Both the position numbers and the translations under genes were made by a program. From NCBI RefSeq assembly GCF_002482975.1, contig NZ_DLHA01000049.1, forward strand, positions 19,251 to 66,306: a stretch of 47,056 nucleotides of DNA. Reading direction: 5' to 3'. Shown in pieces: positions 41,336 to 47,056 of this stretch (the stretch's first letter is position 1; each line of letters begins with the position of its first letter). This stretch comes from Flavobacterium sp. UBA7680. Lineage in GTDB: Bacteria; Bacteroidota; Bacteroidia; Flavobacteriales; Flavobacteriaceae. The notes under the pieces were generated by a model that did not search any database, was not told the origin of the DNA, and saw only the letters and a list, made by a program, of their open reading frames with translations.

Positions 41336-41779
41336 TTATTTTATTTCATTCAATAATTTTCCATCAACATAATATTGAATAACCCTCGTTTTATCTTTTA
41401 ACTTATACATGGTGCGAACAACTGAACCTGCAAAAAGACGAATATCTCCCGATACCATAGTTCCATCTTTTAATTTATAAAAGTAATCTAAAGAAGTATT
41501 TGACTTACTAATTGACACCCTGTAAGCATCACAATCTTTTGGAGTTTGATAAAGAAAATCAGTACTCAATATTTCCTGAACCTTTAGATTATTTACAATA
41601 TTGTTTGTAACCTCCCTACTAACAAGTATATCAGGGTAAAACTGATTCACTTTTTTAATAAAATCGTATTGATCAAAAGAAACAACCTCTGTCTTCTCTA
41701 AATATATTTTAACGTCAGTATCTTGACAATAAACAGCAGTAGAAAACATTATAATAAGTAGTAGAGTAATTTTTTTCAT
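41336..41779 (-). CDS. Small secreted protein, paralog of the 39374 gene
   Basis: The start at 41779 gives 147 residues with a signal peptide (MKKITLLLIIMFSTAVYCQ). The mature part shares KKVNQFYPDI and SGDIRLFAGSVVRTMYKLKD with the protein encoded at 39374-39793. It has an extra ~25 residues at the start of the mature region. A TATATTTG box lies at 41817-41824 upstream. It stands between the eroded copies of its relative and the phage-like block. It could be a host gene or one carried by the element. Function unknown. Confidence 0.75.
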   Translation of the reverse strand: MKKITLLLIIMFSTAVYCQDTDVKIYLEKTEVVSFDQYDFIKKVNQFYPDILVSREVTNNIVNNLKVQEILSTDFLYQTPKDCDAYRVSISKSNTSLDYFYKLKDGTMVSGDIRLFAGSVVRTMYKLKDKTRVIQYYVDGKLLNEIK

Positions 41780-41835
41780 GTGGTTTTGTTGTGAGTTTAT
41801 AATTACTAAATATTTCCAAATATAGTGCCAAATCA

Positions 41836-42219
41836 TTAATTTAAATAAAGTAATTGTGTCTTTAACTTTTGTAATGCTTCATTTTTAGACTCAACATTCT
41901 TAATAAGAGTTTCAAACATTTTTTTTGACATATTCTTATTATTTTTGACCAACACATAAACTTTATCTGAATAATTTGCCTGAAAGTCATCTTTAAGTGC
42001 ATTAAGACATTGTTTATAGGTCATGTTAGTATACAATTTATGATTTGCTCCGTTATTACTTGAAATATATTTTTGTAATAATACTTGAACTTCTAAATGT
42101 AATTGCTGAGTAACTTTAAAATATACTAAAAAATTATTTTTATCTTCAGTAGTATCAAAAGTTTTATGATATGTTATCCACGCAATCCATAATCCTATTA
42201 TAGCAATAACCATTTCCAT
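41836..42219 (-). CDS. Protein with N-terminal membrane segment, unknown function
   Basis: This is a 127-residue protein. A membrane segment (MVIAIIGLWIAWITY) is at residues 3-17, followed by a long charged, mostly helical region ending LKTQLLYLN. A TATATTTG box lies at 42233-42240, 14 bases before the ATG, so it has its own promoter. No family was recognised. It may belong to the mobile block or be a border gene. Confidence 0.6.
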   Translation of the reverse strand: MEMVIAIIGLWIAWITYHKTFDTTEDKNNFLVYFKVTQQLHLEVQVLLQKYISSNNGANHKLYTNMTYKQCLNALKDDFQANYSDKVYVLVKNNKNMSKKMFETLIKNVESKNEALQKLKTQLLYLN

Positions 42220-42334
42220 CTTACTTTTTTTACAAATATATTAAAATACAGCATCGTCAATTGCTATAAAAGAATAAATAATTATACCTTAATTTTTCCT
42301 ACATTCGTAATAGTAAAAATATAAATAAAAAAAA

Positions 42335-42517
42335 ATGGCAAAATTTATTACATTAAAATTAAACGAACTAACATTCGCTGTTCTAAAAGATGAAGTTCTT
42401 TACATCGTTCCAAAAGATAACGAACAATCCTTTAATACATTAAAATTACGATCTGGACATGAGTTATATACTAGTGCGTCAGTTGAAGAAATAGTAAAAT
42501 TACTGGAAGAATTGTAA
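42335..42517 (+). CDS. Small protein of unknown function, 60 aa
   Basis: This 60-residue protein starts MAKFITLKLNELTFAVLKDE after a long A-rich leader (AAATAAAAAAAAATG). The sequence is strand-like (VLYIVPKDNEQSFNTLKLR) with a C-terminal helix EEIVKLLEEL. It runs towards the phage-like block and shares a bidirectional terminator with it. No family was recognised. Confidence 0.6.
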   Translation: MAKFITLKLNELTFAVLKDEVLYIVPKDNEQSFNTLKLRSGHELYTSASVEEIVKLLEEL

Positions 42518-42520
42518 AAA

Positions 42521-42552
42521 ATAAGCCTTTGTAAATTAATACAAAGGCTTAT
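42521..42552. terminator. Bidirectional terminator at the end of the phage-like operon
   Basis: ATAAGCCTTTGT (42521-42532) and ACAAAGGCTTAT (42541-42552) form a perfect 12-bp stem. The loop holds the stop codon of the last leftward gene. It ends both the rightward 60-aa gene and the leftward block. Confidence 0.8.
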
Positions 42553-42760
42553 CTATTATATAATCATTGCAGTATTGCCGAGAAATATAATTACCCGTTT
42601 TGCGATTGTAAATATTAATGTAGTGATAATCAAATCCGACATGCTTACACCAATTGTGCAGGTAAAAGATTGATTTACAAAACTCAATTTTTATAGGTCT
42701 AACAGATTTATCTTTATTAAAGATTGTACAACTATAAGGAGTAGGAGTGGTATTAGCCAT
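42536..42760 (-). CDS. Small phage-block protein of unknown function, 74 aa
   Basis: This is a 74-residue protein with three cysteines (SCTIFNKD, EFCKSIFYLHNWCKH and QYCNDY) and several aromatic residues. It may be a small virion or host-control protein. Its start codon overlaps the stop of the 273-aa gene by one base (position 42760), so the two are translationally coupled. No family was recognised. It is the last gene of the leftward block. Confidence 0.55.
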   Translation of the reverse strand: MANTTPTPYSCTIFNKDKSVRPIKIEFCKSIFYLHNWCKHVGFDYHYINIYNRKTGNYISRQYCNDYIIDKPLY

Positions 42761-43581
42761 TAGAAAAACTTATTTCTAAACTCAATTGTTAAATTAAAAG
42801 AAGTAAGCTCAATTTTAAAACCACCATCGACAGCTTTTAAAGTCGTAAACACAAAAGGTACGTAAGTTCCGGTAGCAATACTATCATTAGCCATTAAGTA
42901 AACTTCATTAGTTCTTACATCTTGATAAATTCTCAATAAATGATAACGTCCACCAGTAAAGGAATATGTTGAAGTCACTTTAACATACATACCATTAACC
43001 TGCAATGTATCAGCAGTTAGAACAGTTCTTTGTTCTGCAAAATCTGTAGGCATTGTCGATAGACCGTTTTCATTATCGAAATGATTAGCAGTCCAAACTT
43101 CCATATTTGCAGCACTTGAAATTTTCAATACAGTCTGAACAATGTAAGGCTTGGAATTTGTATTTGAAGTTAAATTATAAACATTCCCTCTATACTGAGG
43201 ACTATCATATACTTTAAAAAATTTCTGAGTTTGTACTGGAAAATTGTTAACATACACTTCCTGTATACCTGTAGCTTGGTTTGCAACTTTTAAATGAACA
43301 GTAGTAAATGCTGTGAAAAAATCATTTAAAGGAATAACGTTTAAATCGGTCATAGCTAAATCATTGATAACAGAAGCTACAGCAATATTATCAAGATTAA
43401 ACAATTCCACACCTTCAACTCTTTTATTATCCAAATACAAAGCAATAAGAAAGAATTGACAATTAATTCCATCAACTACATATACATTTCCAACTTCATC
43501 AATATAAGTGGATTCTACAGATTTAGTTTTAACAGTATATGTTTCATCTATATATTGAATGTAATCTTTTTTAGTACTCAT
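42760..43581 (-). CDS. Beta-rich protein, candidate virion component, 273 aa
   Basis: This 273-residue protein consists almost entirely of strand-like segments (VYVVDGINCQFFLIALYLDNK, VHLKVANQATGIQEVYVNNFPVQ, YHLLRIYQDVRTNEVYLMAN, FKIELTSFNLTIEFRNKFF). It has no membrane segment or signal peptide. Such a plan fits a spike or a second capsid protein of a tailless phage, but no family was recognised. It sits 3 bp after the 173-aa membrane protein and overlaps the 74-aa gene. Alternative: an assembly or receptor-binding protein. Confidence 0.5.
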   Translation of the reverse strand: MSTKKDYIQYIDETYTVKTKSVESTYIDEVGNVYVVDGINCQFFLIALYLDNKRVEGVELFNLDNIAVASVINDLAMTDLNVIPLNDFFTAFTTVHLKVANQATGIQEVYVNNFPVQTQKFFKVYDSPQYRGNVYNLTSNTNSKPYIVQTVLKISSAANMEVWTANHFDNENGLSTMPTDFAEQRTVLTADTLQVNGMYVKVTSTYSFTGGRYHLLRIYQDVRTNEVYLMANDSIATGTYVPFVFTTLKAVDGGFKIELTSFNLTIEFRNKFF

Positions 43582-43584
43582 AAA

Positions 43585-44106
43585 TTAATTAAATAATGGA
43601 ACTTTCTTTAAGTCCGAAGTTGATAAATATTTTTTCAGATCAGCCTTTAAATCACGTCTTGTAATGATATAATAACAGCCGATTACTAAAGGAACAGTTG
43701 TAACTTGTTTAACTTTTAATAACTCGTTAATTGTCTGTTTTTCATTTTCGAAATTCGACATTGGTTCAGTTATCCAAGTGTACCAAGGAGCGTCTTTTGT
43801 CTGCTTATTTGTTCCTAACCAAACCGCCAAAGATTCTGCTATGTCATGAACTTCTTTACGAGGTGTAATTTTGTTCAATTCAATTTCTTTTGTCATTGGA
43901 TTAGAAACTGCAATTCTTAAATCCTTTTCTGCGTCTTCCAAAGCTTTTTCCTCAGCATCTTGCGTAAATTTAGAATACCATTTTTTTAATAATGGATAAC
44001 ACACAATGATTCCAACACACAAAAGCCAGTATTTTTGCAGAAAATCAAAGAGCCAAACAGTATTGGCTTGGCTCTTTGTTCTATTAACTATCTCTCTTTG
44101 AGCCAT
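43585..44106 (-). CDS. Two-segment membrane protein of the phage-like block
   Basis: This 173-residue protein has membrane segments near 25-41 (YWLLCVGIIVCYPLLKKW) and 134-150 (TTVPLVIGCYYIITRR). A charged helical stretch (FTQDAEEKALEDAEKDLRIAV) and a region with WLGTNKQTKDAPWYTWITEPMSN lie between. It is likely a virion membrane or assembly protein. It lies between a 35-aa membrane peptide and the beta-rich 273-aa protein. No family was recognised. Confidence 0.5.
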   Translation of the reverse strand: MAQREIVNRTKSQANTVWLFDFLQKYWLLCVGIIVCYPLLKKWYSKFTQDAEEKALEDAEKDLRIAVSNPMTKEIELNKITPRKEVHDIAESLAVWLGTNKQTKDAPWYTWITEPMSNFENEKQTINELLKVKQVTTVPLVIGCYYIITRRDLKADLKKYLSTSDLKKVPLFN

Positions 44107-44108
44107 AA

Positions 44109-44216
44109 TTATTTTTTCTTAAATAATTTATAAGCTAAAAGTGCTGCTAAAGCAACTAATACAACATTCGCAATAGTTTTATTGTTTGCGTAAAAAAGTT
44201 TGATTTTATCTAACAT
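44109..44216 (-). CDS. 35-aa one-pass membrane protein
   Basis: A short frame encodes MLDKIKLFYANNKTIANVV followed by a hydrophobic helix (LVALAALLAYKLF) and KKK. The positive C-terminal end and the 35-residue size are typical of small phage membrane proteins, either holin-like or virion-embedded. It is between the lysozyme-like gene and the 173-aa gene, all leftward. It is below usual length cutoffs, and codon use looks like its neighbours. Confidence 0.55.
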   Translation of the reverse strand: MLDKIKLFYANNKTIANVVLVALAALLAYKLFKKK

Positions 44217-44263
44217 CTTGTTTAAATTTTGAATTAATAATTTTTATCGTTTTGGGCGTTTGT

Positions 44264-44809
44264 TTAGACTGTAACGCTGTAAACAGTATAAAAAAAAAGT
44301 AGTACAGGAATAATCAAATAATTGAATTTGAATTTCTTTTTGGCAGTTACAGTAACACCTGAAAGATTGAAATCTCCAATAATGTCGATAGCATCTTGTA
44401 TGTCTGAATCGTAAATTAGATTATGATCGGGTGCACATTCATGCTTAATAATTGCCCTTGCAATCACTAAATAAAACTTTGCATCTACAATTTTGATTGT
44501 TTGATCAGGGTCTAAACCGACAGCTTTTGAGATAACTTCAATGTACTTTTGCGTATCGTTTTCAGATGGCGGTGCATATTCTGTTATAAGCTTTCTTACA
44601 GTATTTTTCCCTTTAGCAATATCGTTTGTCAAATCTCGTAACATGGCACGAATACCATATTTTACTTCTGTAAATTGTTCAAAATGCTTGTCAGTATTTT
44701 GAGCGTTTGGAATTTTACCCTGCCAAGAAATAGTTGTCAAAACCAAGTTGCCCGGATTATTATTTCGAATACCTCGAGTTAATTCTTTTTTGCCTAAATA
44801 ATTACTCAT
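44264..44809 (-). CDS. Lysozyme-like muramidase with C-terminal membrane anchor
   Basis: This is a 181-residue protein. RGIRNNNPGNL at 12-22 is the conserved motif of phage lysozyme-like proteins often labelled 'structural protein P5'. The soluble core continues through FTEVKYGIRAMLRDLTNDI and KYIEVISKAVGLDPDQTI. The C-terminal 16-20 residues (YLIIPVLLFFYTVYSV) form a membrane segment, so the enzyme may sit in a virion membrane or cell envelope and open peptidoglycan during entry. Its ATG overlaps the end of the upstream 58-aa gene by 8 bases. Confidence 0.7.
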   Translation of the reverse strand: MSNYLGKKELTRGIRNNNPGNLVLTTISWQGKIPNAQNTDKHFEQFTEVKYGIRAMLRDLTNDIAKGKNTVRKLITEYAPPSENDTQKYIEVISKAVGLDPDQTIKIVDAKFYLVIARAIIKHECAPDHNLIYDSDIQDAIDIIGDFNLSGVTVTAKKKFKFNYLIIPVLLFFYTVYSVTV

Positions 44810-44978
44810 TTTCTTGTGTAATTAATGGTTCGGCAGGTGCTTGTGGTTCATCTTTTCCGAAATCAAGTTTGCTTAATTCATCAGATACAACCTGAATACC
44901 TTTTAAAATAGCAGTTACTACTGCACCATATTTAACGATAATACCAATTATCGAAACAATTCCTTTCAAATTTTTCAT
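44802..44978 (-). CDS. 58-aa membrane protein of the phage-like block
   Basis: A short frame encodes 58 residues. The N-terminal membrane helix (KGIVSIIGIIVKYGAVVTAIL) is followed by a charged tail (DELSKLDFGKDEPQAPAEPL). It ends ENE, and the ATG of the lysozyme-like gene overlaps it as ATGAGTAA, which suggests coupled translation. Size and layout fit a small virion membrane protein or holin-like protein. It was not recognised as a known family. Confidence 0.6.
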   Translation of the reverse strand: MKNLKGIVSIIGIIVKYGAVVTAILKGIQVVSDELSKLDFGKDEPQAPAEPLITQENE

Positions 44979-45007
44979 GACTTATTTTGTTTTAATTGTT
45001 TTTAATA

Positions 45008-45409
45008 CTAATTCGAACGAATAAATGTGCCTGCATAACCACCGTTTTTCGCACGTGGATTAATTACAAATGCCATACTATCAATTACTACTTTACCGCC
45101 GTTTTTCTGCATTGTTCCCCAATGGAATGACCGGACACCAGTTTTAGTGTTTGTAAAAGTGCATGCCACAGAACCGAACCAACCTTTATCTGAAAGATTT
45201 GATTTAGTAGTTGTTACACATTTTATTGCAATCAATTCTCCTTTAGACAATCTCCAACCAGTTGTTAAATGTTGTTCAACACCTTTATTTGGTCCCGAAA
45301 CAGGCATATAAGTAGTAGACTTTGCGCCTGAATGCTTTACCTTTTGTTGATTATTATTGTTATTATAATTCTGATTATTAGAAGTATAATTTTTTTTATT
45401 TTGTGCCAT
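45008..45409 (-). CDS. Asn-rich small protein of the phage-like block
   Basis: This is a 133-residue protein. The first ~22 residues are an Asn-rich tract (NQNYNNNNNQQ) followed by basic residues. A compact beta-rich domain follows (GWRLSKGELIAIKCVTTTKSN, WFGSVACTFTNTKTGVRSFHWG, KVVIDSMAFVI). It resembles short basic virion or DNA-binding proteins of small phages, without a specific match. Its start region overlaps a hydrophobic frame that begins at 45492. Confidence 0.55.
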   Translation of the reverse strand: MAQNKKNYTSNNQNYNNNNNQQKVKHSGAKSTTYMPVSGPNKGVEQHLTTGWRLSKGELIAIKCVTTTKSNLSDKGWFGSVACTFTNTKTGVRSFHWGTMQKNGGKVVIDSMAFVINPRAKNGGYAGTFIRSN

Positions 45410-45492
45410 TATTTTATAATGTGTTTAATTAATAATATGATTTCAGCCAGTTTTTTAATTATGATTACTGCCGAATCTATCAGAAATACCAT
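45340..45492 (-). CDS. Possible overlapping 50-aa hydrophobic protein
   Basis: A frame starting at 45492 (MVFLIDSAVIIIKKLAEIIL) runs into the next gene in another phase and ends at 45340. It is very hydrophobic and Ile-rich (IIKKLAEIILLIKHIIKW, then RIIITIIIN). The Ile run comes from the same AAT repeats that give Asn in the overlapped gene. This could be a true overlapping membrane protein or just the by-product of a low-complexity AAT tract. Its ATG lies in the loop of a perfect 10-bp hairpin. Confidence 0.3.
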
Positions 45493-45504
45493 AAGATAGA
45501 TTCG
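45472..45504. promoter_or_regulatory. Perfect 10-bp inverted repeat between phage-like genes
   Basis: CGAATCTATC (45472-45481) and GATAGATTCG (45495-45504) flank AGAAATACCATAA. There is no T-run, so a simple terminator is unlikely. The loop holds the CAT of the possible overlapping gene. It may act on transcript processing or translation between the 168-aa gene and the Asn-rich gene. Confidence 0.5.
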
Positions 45505-45523
45505 ATAGTAATTTCTCGGCTTG

Positions 45524-46030
45524 CTATCTTTTTCGAGCAACTCTTCTTCCTGAATTATTACGGTCACGTCTTAAAAACCAAATCAATGCAATAAGACCAG
45601 CAACAGCACCTAATACAATTTTCCAGTTTCTTTCAAACCAAACTTTTATAGTTGAACTTATGACAGTAGCACCAACCTGACCACTGCCTTTAACAACGCC
45701 TGCACTCAAACCATCATTAACACCATTTACAACAGCTTCGCCAAAAATATTAGCACCTGCACCTGCAACAGCTCCGACAGTCTTAGCTGTACTTTGATTT
45801 AAAGCCTGAGTTTGTGCATTCCAATAATCAGCTTCTGCCTGCTTTCCTTGTGCTTCTGCTTGTTTTGCCAGTTTTTTAGCTTCAACAGCGTCGGTAACCT
45901 TTCCAATTACTTGCTGAGCAATTCCTCCAACGCCTGGAACAAAACCAACAGCAGTAGTCGCAACTTTTACCAAGTTTTTAAACGAGACATTTTTCTTAAT
46001 TGATTGACCAATTTTTTTAAAGAACCCCAT
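45524..46030 (-). CDS. Ala/Gly-rich membrane protein, candidate internal virion protein
   Basis: This is a 168-residue protein. A basic N-terminus (FFKKIGQSIKKNVSFKN) leads to a Gly/Ala/Val-rich region (TTAVGFVPGVGGIAQQVIGKV), an Ala/Lys/Gln coiled stretch (EAKKLAKQAEAQGKQAEADYW), and a second Gly/Ala-rich region. A membrane helix follows at 137-153 (WKIVLGAVAGLIALIWF) with a very basic tail (LRRDRNNSGRRVARKR). This layout resembles DNA-pilot or membrane proteins of small icosahedral phages. It is 3 bp after the 239-aa capsid candidate. Confidence 0.6.
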   Translation of the reverse strand: MGFFKKIGQSIKKNVSFKNLVKVATTAVGFVPGVGGIAQQVIGKVTDAVEAKKLAKQAEAQGKQAEADYWNAQTQALNQSTAKTVGAVAGAGANIFGEAVVNGVNDGLSAGVVKGSGQVGATVISSTIKVWFERNWKIVLGAVAGLIALIWFLRRDRNNSGRRVARKR

Positions 46031-46033
46031 AGC

Positions 46034-46753
46034 TTACACAGTTTTTAAACATCTTACGACGAAATTAATAATTGAGCCTTGCGACTTATTGATTTCAATA
46101 CCAACCACAGCCACTAAAGGCAAGGTTAATCTATCCGTCAAACCTTGAAGAACTTTTCCATCTGCCAAAACAGCTTGAACTGGGTCAATATCACGGCTTA
46201 AAGTTTGCAATTCAAATGGAAGATATTTTACAACCTGACCATTTGAGTACTGATAAGACAAATCACTTACTGAATCGTCAACAGTCATAACAGCCAAATC
46301 AAATCCCTGAACATCTATTTTTTTGTTGAACTCCTCTGATGCAACAGATTTTTGTTCGAAGAAAAATAAATTGTTGGTTTGTTGTGGCTCTTCAATACCG
46401 TGTAAATCGTAACGTTTATCTGCAATTAAATCTTCAAGAGTAATTTTAATACTCTCTTTATCTGCAAGATAAATTGAACCTTCGTCTGCCAATTCGCATA
46501 ATGCAATCAGGGCATTATCAGTATCGGATTGAGTGTTTTCAGTTCCGTAGGTACTTGCTAAAATGAAATCTTTAAGCAACACTTTGTTTGCTAAAATGAC
46601 ATTCGAACCGTTTCCACGCTCAATGTAAATACTAATTTTTTCAGTTGTTAAGGCTGATAAAGCCAAATCACTTGAAAGAATTAAAGCACCGATTGCTTTT
46701 GTTACTTGAAGTTCTGGCGATTTTGTAACGCCTGTAATAGTTGCAATTTTCAT
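46034..46753 (-). CDS. Candidate major capsid protein, 239 aa
   Basis: This 239-residue protein is strand-rich with no signal peptide or membrane segment. The segment LSALTTEKISIYIERGNGSN, then NKVLLKDFILASTYGT, has the same order as the start of the PM2 capsid protein P2 as I remember it (SGVTPSQIKNVRVELDGR, then LNDLILENT). That protein has a double jelly-roll. The match is by eye only. Being first in a dense late-type operon followed by membrane proteins and a muramidase supports a capsid role. The length suits a single or short double jelly-roll. Confidence 0.5.
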   Translation of the reverse strand: MKIATITGVTKSPELQVTKAIGALILSSDLALSALTTEKISIYIERGNGSNVILANKVLLKDFILASTYGTENTQSDTDNALIALCELADEGSIYLADKESIKITLEDLIADKRYDLHGIEEPQQTNNLFFFEQKSVASEEFNKKIDVQGFDLAVMTVDDSVSDLSYQYSNGQVVKYLPFELQTLSRDIDPVQAVLADGKVLQGLTDRLTLPLVAVVGIEINKSQGSIINFVVRCLKTV

Positions 46754-46816
46754 TTGTTATAAATTTTATTTGTTTAAATTTCTTTCACAAAGGTTATTGC
46801 AACTATTATTTGACGT

Positions 46817-46866
46817 TTTCTAATTCTTTCTATTCCTTTCTAATTTTTTCTATATTTTTCCAGTTT
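46817..46866. repeat. Five 10-bp direct repeats upstream of the capsid candidate
   Basis: Read on the plus strand, TTTCTAATTC, TTTCTATTCC, TTTCTAATTT, TTTCTATATT and TTTCCAGTTT follow each other without gaps at exactly 10-bp steps. Consensus TTTCTAWTYY; the last copy is the weakest. The array fills the short space between the HTH-like gene and the leftward late block. A 10-bp period puts all copies on one face of the helix, as for protein-binding iterons. Confidence 0.55.
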
Positions 46867-47035
46867 AAGAAAGAATTTTGTACTCAATTAAATCGGAAAT
46901 CATCAAGTATTTCCTTTTTAGTGCGAGACTATCTAAAATGATTTGATACTCTTTTCTTGCAGTCGGATAGCTGACTTCAAGAATATGCATTAATTGAGTT
47001 TTGGTAACTTTTTGGCTTGTATTTTGTGTTTTCAT
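46865..47035 (-). CDS. Small HTH-like DNA-binding protein, 56 aa
   Basis: A short frame encodes 56 residues. VTKTQLMHILEVSYPTARKEYQ fits a helix-turn-helix in which SYPTARKEY would be the recognition helix; RKYLMISDLIEYKIL follows. It lies directly upstream of the 10-bp repeats and the capsid candidate on the same strand. It may regulate the late operon or aid replication. The ATG at 47033-47035 has an A-rich upstream sequence, and more sequence to the right is missing. No family was named. Confidence 0.6.
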   Translation of the reverse strand: MKTQNTSQKVTKTQLMHILEVSYPTARKEYQIILDSLALKRKYLMISDLIEYKILS

Positions 47036-47056
47036 GGCTTATAAAAATAAAAGTTG

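Noticed and set aside
41190..41372. Rightward 60-codon frame with a basic start
   Set aside because: It runs through the terminator of the leftward 41336 gene and into that gene's 3' end. The translation is low-complexity and there is no promoter-like box.
42521..47056. Conventional tailed prophage
   Set aside because: No terminase, portal, tail or tape-measure gene is visible and the genes are unusually small; a tailless phage explains the layout better.

Overview
The window looks like a chromosomal segment of a Flavobacterium-type Bacteroidota. It is AT-rich. Several genes follow an exact TAnnTTTG -7 box with an A-rich leader before ATG. The gene content is typical of Flavobacterium: an outer-membrane beta-barrel TonB-type receptor, a fused E1 alpha/beta dehydrogenase, a LytS/LytR pair, DUF6155 and DUF2200. 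Many intergenic spaces hold the long inverted repeats common in these genomes. The first 23 bases are the 3' end of a tRNA with an encoded CCA.

From 0.2 to 7 kb the genes are small and accessory: an AraC regulator, DinB, two VOC proteins, SnoaL-like and GRAM-like proteins, and a tandem pair of divergent 2OG-Fe(II) oxygenase-like proteins. From 7 to 13.4 kb lie two TetX-like flavin monooxygenases around two AraC regulators, then an ArsR/AHSA1/DoxX operon and a DUF2200 gene. From 13.4 to 24.1 kb are the TonB-type receptor, a LytS/LytTR two-component pair, a transglutaminase-like membrane protein, a leaderless NMT1-type binding protein, a translationally coupled VOC/DUF4265 operon, a uridine phosphorylase, a SUI1 protein and an IPNS-like oxygenase. 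From 24.4 to 39.2 kb are mostly housekeeping and stress genes: E1 dehydrogenase, MDR oxidoreductase, Crp/Fnr regulator, MscS channel, two SF2 helicases, GNAT, type II NADH dehydrogenase-like protein and a Bcr/CflA exporter.

From 39.3 to 42.2 kb the segment changes. A small secreted protein (39374-39793) has a diverged relative at 41336-41779, and between them are eroded copies of the first gene's 3' end. From 42.5 kb to the right edge there is a tightly packed leftward block of small genes: a 56-aa HTH-like protein, a 239-aa capsid candidate, an Ala/Gly-rich membrane protein, an Asn-rich protein, tiny one-pass membrane proteins, a lysozyme-like protein with a C-terminal membrane anchor, and a 273-aa beta-rich protein. 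No tail, portal or large terminase gene is visible. I read this as the late half of a prophage of a small tailless phage, possibly membrane-containing (FLiP- or PM2-like). It is cut by the window edge, so its replication, packaging and right attachment site are not visible. Five 10-bp direct repeats stand just upstream of the capsid candidate.

All assignments come from reading motifs and recalled family sequences; nothing was searched or computed.
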